From Flavobacterium agricola (GTDB taxonomy: Bacteria; Bacteroidota; Bacteroidia; Flavobacteriales; Flavobacteriaceae): a DNA stretch of 64,000 nt. The notes beneath the pieces are model-generated. The model saw nothing but the letters and a program-made list of their open reading frames with translations, was not told the origin of the DNA and did not search any database. Numbering within the stretch: position 1 is the first letter of the stretch; every line of letters begins with the position of its first letter. Positions 8,866-16,486 of this stretch are shown here, piece by piece. The stretch spans positions 1,798,001 to 1,862,000 of the forward strand of contig NZ_CP081495.1 of assembly GCF_025919725.1 (NCBI RefSeq), in the 5' to 3' direction. The position numbers and the translations under genes are program-made.

Positions 8866-9846
8866 TTATTTTTTACGTTCAATAACATAATTAACCATGA
8901 GTACCAAGGCATCTTTATACGGAGAAGTTGGAAAAACTTCTAACAAGGTTAGTGCTTGTTGCTGAAAGTCGACCATAACCTTTTCTGCATAAGTTAGTCC
9001 GCCATTTTGTTTTACAAATTCAATAACCTGGTTTACGCGTTTTTTATTTTTATTGTGGTTTTTAACCGAATTTATTAACCATTTTTTATCTGCTTCACTG
9101 CAATTGTTTAAGGTATAAATTAACGGCAGCGTCATTTTTTGTTCTTTAATATCTATTCCGGTTGGTTTACCAATAGGTCCGTCGGTATAATCAAACAAAT
9201 CATCTTTAATCTGAAAAGCCATTCCGATAAGTTCGCCAAACTTACGCATGCGCTCAACCATTTCAGTATCTTCGGGTTTAACAGCACACGCACCTAAAGC
9301 ACAACAAGCTGCAATTAAAGTTGCTGTTTTTTGACGAATAATTTCGTAATAAACATCTTCTGTAATATCTAAACGACGTGCTTTTTCAATCTGCAACAAT
9401 TCGCCTTCAGACATTTCTCGTACCGCTACCGAAATAATTTTAAGCAAATCAAAATCGTCGTTGTTTATAGAAAGTAACAATCCTTTAGAAAGTAAAAAAT
9501 CGCCAACTAAAACTGCAATTTTATTTTTCCATAAAGCGTTGATTGAAAAAAATCCGCGGCGTTTGTTTGAATCATCCACCACATCATCATGCACCAAAGT
9601 TGCTGTATGAATCAGCTCAATAACCGATGCACCACGATAAGTACGTTCGTTTACTTCGCCATTGGCAACCATTTTAGCAGTTAAAAACAAAAACATAGGG
9701 CGCATTTGCTTGCCCTTGCTGTTTACTAAATAATGGGTAATTCGGTTTAAAAGGGCAACTTGTGATGTCATAGCATCTTGAAACTTTTTTTCAAAAAGTT
9801 TCATTTCTAATTCAATCGGCTGCTTAATTTGCTCGGTAATTTTCAT
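8866..9846 (-). CDS. polyprenyl diphosphate synthase
   Basis: A trans-isoprenyl diphosphate synthase (326 aa) that chains IPP onto an allylic diphosphate, probably for the menaquinone side chain. The first Asp-rich motif is DDVVDD (87-92, within LVHDDVVDDSNKRRG); the second is KDDLFD (214-219, within FQIKDDLFDY). GKPTGIDIKEQKMTLP is also typical. Chain length cannot be read safely from sequence. It has its own terminator and stands alone between rlmN and the sigma operon. Confidence 0.9.
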   Translation of the reverse strand: MKITEQIKQPIELEMKLFEKKFQDAMTSQVALLNRITHYLVNSKGKQMRPMFLFLTAKMVANGEVNERTYRGASVIELIHTATLVHDDVVDDSNKRRGFFSINALWKNKIAVLVGDFLLSKGLLLSINNDDFDLLKIISVAVREMSEGELLQIEKARRLDITEDVYYEIIRQKTATLIAACCALGACAVKPEDTEMVERMRKFGELIGMAFQIKDDLFDYTDGPIGKPTGIDIKEQKMTLPLIYTLNNCSEADKKWLINSVKNHNKNKKRVNQVIEFVKQNGGLTYAEKVMVDFQQQALTLLEVFPTSPYKDALVLMVNYVIERKK

Positions 9847-9880
9847 AACTTATAACGTAACGTACTAATGTAATAAAAAA

Positions 9881-10930
9881 TTACGCAACTCCTTCTTTAT
9901 TTGCCAATTGTCCACAAGCTGCATCAATATCTTTACCACGGCTATGACGTACCTTTGCTACAATATCTGCCTTACTTAATTCCTGAATATATTGTTCAAT
10001 TACTTTTGGATCGGCTTGCTGAAATTCGCCATCATCAATCGGGTTGTATTCAATAATATTTACCTTACATGGCACATGCTTACAAAACTTAACCAAGGCT
10101 TTAATAGCAGCTTCGTCATCATTAATTCCTTTCCAAACTACATATTCGTAGGTAACTTTACTTTTGGTTTTATGGTACCAATAAACTATGGCATCTCGCA
10201 ATTCTGGCAACGGAAAATTTTTTGTAAACGGCATAATTTTATTACGCGTTTCCTCGATAGCCGAATGCAAAGAAACGGCCAATTTAAACTTAACGCCATC
10301 GTCTGCCATTTTACGAATCATTTTAGAAACGCCCGAGGTAGAAACCGTGATGCGTTTTGCGCTCATGCCCAAACCTTCATCGCTTGTAATCATATCAATC
10401 GCTTTCATTACGTTGTTATAATTCATAAGCGGTTCGCCCATGCCCATAAAAACAATATTACTAAGCGGACGGTTATGGTACATACGGCTTTCTTGATCAA
10501 TTGCAACAACTTGATCAAAAATTTCGTCAGGAGCTAAATTACGCATGCGTTTTAATCGTGCGGTAGCACAAAAATTACAATCTAAACTACATCCAACTTG
10601 GCTAGAAACACAAGCCGTTGTACGCGTTTCGGTAGGAATTAAAACCGATTCTACAATTAACCCATCGTGCAAACGAACGGCGTTTTTAATAGTTCCGTCG
10701 TTGCTGTGTTGCATTTTATCAACCTTAATGTGGTTAATCACAAAATTATTTTCTAAAAGCTGACGCGTTTCTTTAGACAAATTGGTCATGTCTTCAAAAT
10801 GGTGCGCACCTTTATTCCACAACCATTCGTAAACTTGGTTGCCCCGAAAAGCTTTGTCGTTGTTTTCAACAAAAAACGCACGCAAATCATCTTTCGATAA
10901 ACTTCTAATATCTTTTTTATTCTGTTGCAT
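9881..10930 (-). CDS. rlmN: 23S rRNA (adenine-2503-C2)-methyltransferase
   Basis: A radical-SAM enzyme that methylates A2503 of 23S rRNA and A37 of some tRNAs. The 349 aa contain the CxxxCxxC cluster (Cys114, Cys118, Cys121 in CSLDCNFC), FMGMGEPLMNY, and the C-terminal catalytic Cys at about 339 in DAACGQLA. The ATG lies only 5 nt after a TAATTTTG promoter box, so the transcript may be leaderless. Confidence 0.95.
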   Translation of the reverse strand: MQQNKKDIRSLSKDDLRAFFVENNDKAFRGNQVYEWLWNKGAHHFEDMTNLSKETRQLLENNFVINHIKVDKMQHSNDGTIKNAVRLHDGLIVESVLIPTETRTTACVSSQVGCSLDCNFCATARLKRMRNLAPDEIFDQVVAIDQESRMYHNRPLSNIVFMGMGEPLMNYNNVMKAIDMITSDEGLGMSAKRITVSTSGVSKMIRKMADDGVKFKLAVSLHSAIEETRNKIMPFTKNFPLPELRDAIVYWYHKTKSKVTYEYVVWKGINDDEAAIKALVKFCKHVPCKVNIIEYNPIDDGEFQQADPKVIEQYIQELSKADIVAKVRHSRGKDIDAACGQLANKEGVA

Positions 10931-10935
10931 AGCTG

Positions 10936-10943
10936 CAAAATTA
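10936..10943 (-). promoter_or_regulatory. -7 promoter box for rlmN
   Basis: TAATTTTG on the minus strand ends 5 nt before the rlmN ATG. Expected initiation a few bases downstream falls at or next to the start codon. Confidence 0.5.
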
Positions 10944-10984
10944 CATAAAATTGTGCATAAAATGGTGTTAATTTATAAATATAC

Positions 10985-11100
10985 GGGCGTTGCTCACCAG
11001 CATGAAAAAGCTGGTGAGCCGCACCATTCGTCCTCGCTGTTATTTCACTGCGTTGCATAACGAGCTCAAACAAGGCTGCTGTTGCTAACGCGCGCTGCAA
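10985..11100. repeat. GC-rich intergenic block with a perfect hairpin
   Basis: A perfect 10-bp inverted repeat GCTCACCAGC / GCTGGTGAGC (10992-11001 and 11010-11019, 8-nt loop) is followed by about 80 bp visibly richer in G+C than its surroundings. No T run follows on either strand, so it is not an ordinary terminator. Read on the minus strand the block is open and encodes ALFELVMQRS then TNGAAHQLFHAGEQRP, but no plausible gene is formed. It may be a dispersed repeat or the relic of a mobile element; only one copy is seen here. Confidence 0.4.
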
Positions 11101-11137
11101 ACCAAAAATGCAAAGGCGCACATTTAAAAAATGTTTG

Positions 11138-11145
11138 TACTTTTG
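11138..11145 (+). promoter_or_regulatory. -7 promoter box for the O-methyltransferase
   Basis: TACTTTTG fits TAnnTTTG and lies 21 nt before the ATG at 11167. The ATG at 11131 would precede the promoter, so the downstream start is preferred. Confidence 0.5.
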
Positions 11146-11166
11146 CAACTTAAAGAATTAGTTACC

Positions 11167-11808
11167 ATGCATTTTATTTCAGCAGAATTAGAAGAATATG
11201 TAGAACATAATTCGGCAGCAGAACCCGAATTGTTAGCTCGTTTAAACCGCGAAACGTATCAAAAAATATTACAACCGCGCATGTTAAGCGGTCATTTTCA
11301 GGGGCGCGTACTTAGCATGTTAGCTAAAATTATTCGTCCAAAAGTTATTTTAGAAATTGGTACGTATACCGGTTATGCAACCATTTCTTTGTCCGAAGGT
11401 TTACCAGCAGATGGCGTAATTCATACCATTGATATTAAAGAAGAACTTCAGGATTTTCAGCGTAAATATTTTGATTTAACCGGATATGGCGAAAAATTTC
11501 ATCAGCATTTAGGTAAAGCGCTCGAAATTATTCCAACCTTAAACACCAAATTTGATTTGGTATTTATTGATGCCGATAAAGACAATTACTTAAATTATTA
11601 CGAATTAATTGTACCACTAATGAATCCGGGCGGAATTATTTTAAGTGATAATGTTTTATGGTCAGGAAAAGTTGTTGAACCGTTAGATGATAAAGATCGT
11701 ACAACTAAATTATTGTTAGATTACAACCAACGTTTAGTTAATGATCCGCGTGTAGAAACGGTTTTACTACCCATTCGTGATGGTTTAACCGTAACCCGAG
11801 TTTTATAA
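11167..11808 (+). CDS. class I SAM-dependent O-methyltransferase
   Basis: A methyltransferase of the catechol / caffeoyl-CoA O-methyltransferase family (213 aa from the chosen start). The SAM-binding motif is ILEIGTYTGYATISL. The metal-binding set FIDADKDNY and DNVLWSGKV are typical, and GLTVTRVL is the usual C-terminus. The start MHFISAEL is chosen because a promoter box separates it from the upstream ATG at 11131. The methyl acceptor is unknown. Confidence 0.88.
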   Translation: MHFISAELEEYVEHNSAAEPELLARLNRETYQKILQPRMLSGHFQGRVLSMLAKIIRPKVILEIGTYTGYATISLSEGLPADGVIHTIDIKEELQDFQRKYFDLTGYGEKFHQHLGKALEIIPTLNTKFDLVFIDADKDNYLNYYELIVPLMNPGGIILSDNVLWSGKVVEPLDDKDRTTKLLLDYNQRLVNDPRVETVLLPIRDGLTVTRVL

Positions 11809-11813
11809 AAGCA

Positions 11814-11847
11814 AAAAAGCGCAACCCAAAAACAGGTTGCGCTTTTT
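11814..11847. terminator. bidirectional terminator
   Basis: A 13-bp stem (AAAAAGCGCAACC / GGTTGCGCTTTTT) with an 8-nt loop, between the convergent O-methyltransferase and PAP2 genes. Confidence 0.85.
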
Positions 11848-11872
11848 ATATGAGAAATTAAATTTGAACGCG

Positions 11873-12451
11873 TTACAAATGGTTTGCAGCCGGAAAATAT
11901 TTGTTGTTTAAAAATTGATACAATTTGTAAAAAACAAATCCAGTACAAGCTCCGAAAGCATAACCAACCAAAATATCTAAAGGATAATGTAAGCCTAAAT
12001 AAACACGTGAATACGCAAATAATAAAGGAAACAAAAACAATAAAAATAAATATTTAGTATAATAGTTACGCAGCAATAAGTAAATAAACAACGTAGTTGC
12101 CATAGAGTTGGATGCGTGCCCAGAAAAGAAACTAAACGATTGGCGGGTTATAATACTGCGTAAAAATTCTTTCACTCCAGGTTCATTACACGGACGCAAA
12201 CGTTCTACCGATTTTTTTACCAAATTGGTTGACTGATCGGTAAACAAAATAAGCAAAGCCATAACCAAAACCACCAAACCAAAATTTTTCCAGCCAATTT
12301 TTTTTATCATTAAATAAAAAACATAGCCAAAAACAGGGATTAAATACCACCATTGGGTAATAATTAAAAAAAACGTATCTAATGTTGGGGTACCTAAATT
12401 GTTTAAGTAGATAAGTAGTTGTTGGTCAAGGTTAATAAATTTATCTAACAT
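11873..12451 (-). CDS. PAP2 family membrane phosphatase
   Basis: A 192-aa polytopic membrane phosphatase of the type-2 phosphatidic acid phosphatase family, likely acting on lipid phosphates such as undecaprenyl or phosphatidyl phosphates. The three family motifs are present: KKSVERLRP, FSGHASNS, and SRVYLGLHYPLDILVG. Several membrane helices surround them. Its ATG overlaps the tatA stop by one base (TAATG), so the two are cotranscribed and probably coupled. The physiological substrate is not determined. Confidence 0.88.
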   Translation of the reverse strand: MLDKFINLDQQLLIYLNNLGTPTLDTFFLIITQWWYLIPVFGYVFYLMIKKIGWKNFGLVVLVMALLILFTDQSTNLVKKSVERLRPCNEPGVKEFLRSIITRQSFSFFSGHASNSMATTLFIYLLLRNYYTKYLFLLFLFPLLFAYSRVYLGLHYPLDILVGYAFGACTGFVFYKLYQFLNNKYFPAANHL

Positions 12452-12807
12452 TAGCGCTGTCTTTTAATTGGGCCTGTCATTTGTTCAATATCTTCTTTTG
12501 CCTGATCTATTTCTTTCTGAACATCACTGGTTAAATCAATATCGTTTAATGGGTTTAAACTTTCTTTAATATCATTTATTGGGTTAATATCTTTTAAATC
12601 GTTTAACGGATTCATTTCTTTCAAATCTCCCAAACCGTTTTCTTCAGCACTTTTGGTAATTTCATTTTTTATTTCGTTAGTTGCGTGGCGCAACTGCGCA
12701 AAACCTTTACCTAAAGTTCGGGCAATATCGGGAATGTTTTTAGAGCCAAATAACATTAAAGCTATAATAATAATAAAAAATATTTCTGATCCACCTATTC
12801 CAAACAT
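12451..12807 (-). CDS. tatA: twin-arginine translocase subunit TatA/TatE
   Basis: A membrane component of the Tat export system. The 118 aa begin with the short N-terminal helix (about 6-21, IFFIIIIALMLFGSKNIP), then the amphipathic helix IARTLGKGFAQLRHATNEIK. The tail is unusual: NPLNDLKD, NPINDIKE and NPLNDIDL form a three-fold imperfect repeat near residues 64-92. No tatB or tatC is present nearby. It is followed by a one-base-overlapping PAP2 gene. Confidence 0.9.
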   Translation of the reverse strand: MFGIGGSEIFFIIIIALMLFGSKNIPDIARTLGKGFAQLRHATNEIKNEITKSAEENGLGDLKEMNPLNDLKDINPINDIKESLNPLNDIDLTSDVQKEIDQAKEDIEQMTGPIKRQR

Positions 12808-12837
12808 TGTAATCTTTTTTAAAATTCAATTAAGTAA

Positions 12838-12845
12838 CAAAAATA
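12838..12845 (-). promoter_or_regulatory. -7 promoter box for tatA
   Basis: TATTTTTG on the minus strand (TAnnTTTG) about 30 nt before the tatA start. Confidence 0.4.
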
Positions 12846-12936
12846 CAAACTTTGTAGCATTATATCATAAAATATAAATTAAAAAACCATTATAATTCAA
12901 AAACACAAGTTAAAAATGTGAATGATTTTTTTAAAA

Positions 12937-12964
12937 AAAGCTCGTAACTAGGGTTACGAGCTTT
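12937..12964 (-). terminator. terminator after the CarboxypepD_reg gene
   Basis: A perfect 12-bp stem AAAGCTCGTAAC / GTTACGAGCTTT with a TAGG loop, and a T-rich tail in the minus direction. Confidence 0.75.
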
Positions 12965-12968
12965 ATGT

Positions 12969-13778
12969 TTATTTTATTTCTTCTTGTAAGTACGCGTAAT
13001 AACCAGAACGGTTGCTTACCAAAACTTCTAACAAGCTTAAAGCATCAAGTTTTTGTGTGCTATGTTTATCTAATTTATTATTAGCAATTAAATAATCTAA
13101 ATAATAATTTACTTCGGTCGTTGACATATTTAACTGATCGGCTAAATTATTTTTGCCATAAACCACATAAACTTGCTCCTGAATTTTTTGTCGTTCTGAC
13201 GGTTTTTGTGATTTTTTAAACAATTTACCAACCGCATTACTTATGGCTACGAAGTTTACTGCATATGGATCTGATTTAATAGTTCCCGGCATGCCTTCAT
13301 GCAATCTATCAACTAAAACGCGTGAATTTTGTTGTTCTGAATCTAAATCTAATCCGGTAACTTTTTCACGTATTTCACCTTCTAAATCACGATAAAAGGT
13401 TGGTAAACTACGTCCGTCTAAACCAAGTTGTCCGGTTAGGTTATGGCGGTAAATTACAATTTCATCTAACAGGGTTGATTTTGGATAAACATTTACCTGC
13501 AATTCTACATTAAAATCTACCGGATCAACCACATATTGCATGGTTATTATATTAGGCGAATCAAAATACAACGTATCTTTTGGATTGGCTTTTATAGTAA
13601 ACGTACCATCGGCACTGGTTTTAGTTTCAAGTTTTGAGGTACGATTTAACACCGTAACATTTTTTACATTTAAAGAATCAGAAAGTAATTGTCCGTAAAT
13701 GGGTTTTTGTTGCACTATGTTTTGAGCAAAAGCAAATGCTGATAAACATAGCAATAAAATTGAAATTTTAGTTTTCAT
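12969..13778 (-). CDS. secreted carboxypeptidase-like regulatory domain protein (paralog A)
   Basis: A 269-aa exported protein: a signal peptide ending AFAQ, then an N-terminal CarboxypepD_reg-like beta-sandwich (about 25-110, IYGQLLSDSLNVKNVTVLNRTSKLETKT and an FDSPNIITMQYVV strand), then a mostly helical C-terminal half. The neighbour at 13874-14581 has the same layout (signal, GKV..NITIFNKTQKYEKVTSPGGYF), so the pair probably arose by duplication. Function unknown; such proteins are common in the Flavobacteriia. Confidence 0.75.
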   Translation of the reverse strand: MKTKISILLLCLSAFAFAQNIVQQKPIYGQLLSDSLNVKNVTVLNRTSKLETKTSADGTFTIKANPKDTLYFDSPNIITMQYVVDPVDFNVELQVNVYPKSTLLDEIVIYRHNLTGQLGLDGRSLPTFYRDLEGEIREKVTGLDLDSEQQNSRVLVDRLHEGMPGTIKSDPYAVNFVAISNAVGKLFKKSQKPSERQKIQEQVYVVYGKNNLADQLNMSTTEVNYYLDYLIANNKLDKHSTQKLDALSLLEVLVSNRSGYYAYLQEEIK

Positions 13779-13873
13779 TATGTGTGATTTATAGGCTATA
13801 AATGTAAGTAATTTAGTTTCATTTAAAATATAAAATAATTTTACTTGCTAGTAATAACTTACAAAATTTAAAT

Positions 13874-14581
13874 TTATTTTACGTTAAAATCGTTTTTATA
13901 GGCGCGCGCAATATCAATCAAAATAAATCGAAGTACATTCTTATCGTTACTTTTTACAGCATCTAAAACATTATTGTACCGGCAAGCAAATTGCGAAAAA
14001 CTTTCTAAATACATTTCGGGCAAATTAAAATCGGTTATTAATTCGCTTCGTCCATATAAAGTAAGTAATTTATTTTCTACGCTTGCTTGCTTTTCTAACC
14101 CAATCAAGGTTTTGTACATTTTACGTTCGCCGTTTAATGAATTTGCTAAAAAATCTACCGGGCCATTGCTTGCCGATTTTAGGCGACGTTCGGCCACCGT
14201 GTATTGTTTGGCCGGTTGGGCAAGCACACCAAATTCAACCGGATCTAAAGCTTTATAAATTTGCACTTCTTTTAACATGTTCGCGAACTTTATCATCCGA
14301 ATCTGTAGCAAATCAGTTTCAAAATCTTGATCAGAAACCACGTGCACATAATCGTACAAAAATTCTGACTTAAAAATTAAGCTATCATTCAAATCAACCT
14401 TTAATGAAAAATACCCCCCAGGAGATGTAACTTTTTCATATTTTTGAGTTTTATTAAAAATAGTGATGTTGCTTAAATCGTCTTGTTCGGCAGTAACTTT
14501 ACCCATTAATTGCAATTGTTTTTGGGCAAAAGTAGTTGCAAGGCAAAAAAAGAATATAAATAGCGAAAAATAAAATTTCAT
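13874..14581 (-). CDS. secreted carboxypeptidase-like regulatory domain protein (paralog B)
   Basis: A 235-aa exported protein with signal peptide FYFSLFIFFFCLATTFAQ, a beta-sandwich segment (NITIFNKTQKYEKV, LNDSLIFKSEFLYDYV), and a helical C-terminal part containing EVQIYKALDPVEFGV and AERRLKSAS. It parallels the downstream paralog domain by domain but lacks its extra C-terminal residues. A 95-bp gap separates them. No function is known. Confidence 0.72.
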   Translation of the reverse strand: MKFYFSLFIFFFCLATTFAQKQLQLMGKVTAEQDDLSNITIFNKTQKYEKVTSPGGYFSLKVDLNDSLIFKSEFLYDYVHVVSDQDFETDLLQIRMIKFANMLKEVQIYKALDPVEFGVLAQPAKQYTVAERRLKSASNGPVDFLANSLNGERKMYKTLIGLEKQASVENKLLTLYGRSELITDFNLPEMYLESFSQFACRYNNVLDAVKSNDKNVLRFILIDIARAYKNDFNVK

Positions 14582-14671
14582 TGTTTTGTTTTAATCTATC
14601 TAAAATAGACAATAAAAAAACGCATAAAACAAGCAGCATCATAATATTTAGTTAAATAACTAGCATTAATT

Positions 14672-14679
14672 TAATTTTG
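14672..14679 (+). promoter_or_regulatory. -7 promoter box for pepE
   Basis: TAATTTTG ends only 4 nt before the pepE ATG, implying a leaderless or near-leaderless transcript. Confidence 0.5.
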
Positions 14680-14683
14680 AATT

Positions 14684-15391
14684 ATGAAAAAAATGATCAT
14701 TGCGAGCACCTCAACTTTATACAACGGCTCGTATTTAGAATATTTATTACCTACGCTTTCTGAGTTTTTTAAAGATGTAAAAACCATAACTTTTGTTCCG
14801 TACGCGCAACCTGACGGCATTTCTTTAGATGCATATACAGCAAAAGCGGCGCAAGCCTTTGAAAAGATTGGTAAAAAAGTTATCGGCGTACATACATTTG
14901 ATAATCCTGCAGATGGAATTGAACAAGCTGAAGCTATTTTTACTGGTGGCGGAAATACCTTTTTATTGGTTAGTAAACTTTATCAATATAAATTAATGCA
15001 AGCCATAGAAAAGGTGGTAAAAAGCGGAACTCCATATTTAGGAACCTCAGCCGGAAGTAATATTTGTGGGCTAACTATGGGCACAACTAATGATATGCCA
15101 ATTATTTACCCACCTAGTTTTCAAACCTTAGCTTTAGTACCTTTTAACCTAAATCCGCATTATTTAGATCCTATTGCTGATTCAACGCATATGGGTGAAA
15201 CTCGCGAAACTAGAATTCAGGAATTTCATACTATAAATCCTCAACCGGTTGTAGGTTTACGAGAAGGCAGCTGGTTAGAAGTTGTTGACGAAACTATTAC
15301 ATTAAAAGGAGAATTAACTGCACGTATTTTTAGAAAAAATACGACTCCAGAAGAATGGCCTACAAATGCTGATTTATCATTTTTAAAATAA
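14684..15391 (+). CDS. pepE: dipeptidase E (alpha-aspartyl dipeptidase, S51 family)
   Basis: Hydrolyses dipeptides with N-terminal aspartate in the cytoplasm. The 235 aa contain the nucleophile Ser122 in GTSAGSN, the GGGNTF loop (about 88-93), and the catalytic-region His159 in FNLNPHYLDP, followed by GETRETRIQEF. It lies directly upstream of a small membrane protein gene (39-nt gap). Confidence 0.93.
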   Translation: MKKMIIASTSTLYNGSYLEYLLPTLSEFFKDVKTITFVPYAQPDGISLDAYTAKAAQAFEKIGKKVIGVHTFDNPADGIEQAEAIFTGGGNTFLLVSKLYQYKLMQAIEKVVKSGTPYLGTSAGSNICGLTMGTTNDMPIIYPPSFQTLALVPFNLNPHYLDPIADSTHMGETRETRIQEFHTINPQPVVGLREGSWLEVVDETITLKGELTARIFRKNTTPEEWPTNADLSFLK

Positions 15392-15430
15392 ACAAGCAAA
15401 CAAACAGTTAATCTAATAAACGAGAATATT

Positions 15431-15862
15431 ATGGAAGGAAAAATACATTTTAAGATTAACGAAAAAGAAAACAATGGCATTTTTTTTGATGTTTTTGTTG
15501 ATGAACAAAACATTACAACGCTTTCTTTTAACCACAATAGCTTTGTTTACAAAGCAACAGGTTTAAAAAACTATTCGGTAGTGATAAAAAATGATTCGGT
15601 TGAAAAGAATGCTATTGTAAACTTGAGCAATAACGAACCCGAAAAAACCGTTGAAATAACTACAACTCGTGCAAATAAAATTTACAACCTATATATGGTG
15701 TTTGTGCTAGTATTTATTGCTGTTATTTTAACTTGCTATTTTGTTTTTGCAGTAGATATTTATTATTTACTAATTTTTATGGTTATAGCCCTACCGCTAG
15801 TAATTGCAAAATTCATGCAAAACAATTCTAAAAATGATGCCTTTACAATACATATAAAATAA
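15431..15862 (+). CDS. small membrane protein, unknown
   Basis: A 143-aa protein not recognised as any family. The N-terminal ~75 residues look like a small beta domain (KIHFKINEKENNGIFFDVFVD). Two hydrophobic helices follow (about 82-106 and 109-127) and a short charged tail ends IHIK. It is in the same orientation as pepE and closed by a strong terminator shared with the tRNA array. Confidence 0.6.
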   Translation: MEGKIHFKINEKENNGIFFDVFVDEQNITTLSFNHNSFVYKATGLKNYSVVIKNDSVEKNAIVNLSNNEPEKTVEITTTRANKIYNLYMVFVLVFIAVILTCYFVFAVDIYYLLIFMVIALPLVIAKFMQNNSKNDAFTIHIK

Positions 15863-15896
15863 AAAAACTCCTTAGTTAAACTAAGGAGTTTTTTTT
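15862..15896. terminator. bidirectional terminator: membrane protein gene / tRNA-Gly array
   Basis: A 14-bp stem AAAAAACTCCTTAG / CTAAGGAGTTTTTT with loop TTAAA; T runs on both strands. It ends the tRNA transcript on the minus strand. Confidence 0.85.
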
Positions 15897-15897
15897 G

Positions 15898-15970
15898 AGC
15901 AGAAGACGAGGCTCGAACTCGCGACAACCTGCTTGGAAGGCAGGAGCTCTACCAACTGAGCTACTTCTGC
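15898..15970 (-). tRNA. tRNA-Gly(UCC), copy 1 (last transcribed)
   Basis: A 73-nt cloverleaf: acceptor GCAGAAG / CTTCTGC, D arm GCTCAGTTGGTAGAGC, anticodon loop CTTCCAA (anticodon UCC), T arm GCGAGTTCGAGCCTCGT, discriminator T. Unlike the other three copies it is followed by CAA, not CCA, so the CCA end must be added after transcription. Confidence 0.95.
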
Positions 15971-16007
15971 AAAATAATAGTCTTTGAAAACTTCTATCAA
16001 GTTTTGG

Positions 16008-16080
16008 AGCAGAAGACGAGGCTCGAACTCGCGACAACCTGCTTGGAAGGCAGGAGCTCTACCAACTGAGCTACTTCTGC
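16008..16080 (-). tRNA. tRNA-Gly(UCC), copy 2
   Basis: Identical to copy 1 over all 73 nt. CCA directly follows the discriminator base (plus-strand TGG at 16005-16007). Confidence 0.95.
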
Positions 16081-16117
16081 AAAATAATAGTCTTTGAAAA
16101 CTTCTATCAAGTTTTGG

Positions 16118-16190
16118 AGCAGAAGACGAGGCTCGAACTCGCGACAACCTGCTTGGAAGGCAGGAGCTCTACCAACTGAGCTACTTCTGC
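16118..16190 (-). tRNA. tRNA-Gly(UCC), copy 3
   Basis: Identical to the other copies, with an encoded CCA (plus-strand TGG at 16115-16117). Confidence 0.95.
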
Positions 16191-16227
16191 AAAATAATAG
16201 TCTTTGAAAACTTCTATCAAGTTTTGG

Positions 16228-16300
16228 AGCAGAAGACGAGGCTCGAACTCGCGACAACCTGCTTGGAAGGCAGGAGCTCTACCAACTGAGCTACTTCTGC
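16228..16300 (-). tRNA. tRNA-Gly(UCC), copy 4 (first transcribed)
   Basis: Identical to the other copies, with an encoded CCA (plus-strand TGG at 16225-16227). It is nearest the array promoter. Confidence 0.95.
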
Positions 16301-16311
16301 TAATGTGAGTG

Positions 16312-16344
16312 CAAATATATAGCTACTTCACCCATAAAAGCAAA
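16312..16344 (-). promoter_or_regulatory. promoter of the tRNA-Gly array
   Basis: On the minus strand, TTTG (16344-16341), a 21-nt spacer, then TATATTTG (16319-16312), 11 nt before the first tRNA. Both elements and the spacing fit the Bacteroidota housekeeping promoter. Confidence 0.7.
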
Positions 16345-16486
16345 TTTTAAAATGATTTTTTTTAGTAAAAAGTAAATATTAAAAGTACTGAGTTAAAAAT
16401 CAATAAATTACCAAATAAAAATTTTTATTTCTACTAAAAACATACTAATTTAAGGTAACAAAGGTTTGTATATTAAGGAAAATGTA

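Larger units (their letters stand above)
15898..16300 (-). repeat. 110-bp tandem repeat (four tRNA-Gly genes)
   Basis: Each unit is a 73-nt tRNA gene plus a 37-nt spacer. The three spacers are identical to each other, and the four tRNAs are identical, so the array is about 3.7 perfect units. Such perfection points to recent amplification or gene conversion. Copy number is easily miscounted in assemblies. Confidence 0.92.

Noticed and set aside
9992..10537. A 181-codon open frame antisense to rlmN
   Set aside because: It lies entirely within rlmN, which has all its radical-SAM motifs; the antisense frame shows no domain.
10786..11148. A 120-codon minus-strand frame over the palindrome block
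   Set aside because: It overlaps the rlmN 5' end and has no recognisable family. The palindrome itself is kept as a finding.
15881..16257. Open frames of about 86-88 codons across the tRNA repeats
   Set aside because: They are out-of-frame translations of the tandem tRNA-Gly genes and repeat themselves exactly; no protein evidence.
15898..16300. Possible CRISPR array
   Set aside because: The repeats are 73-nt tRNA genes with identical spacers, so spacers do not vary and no cas gene is near.
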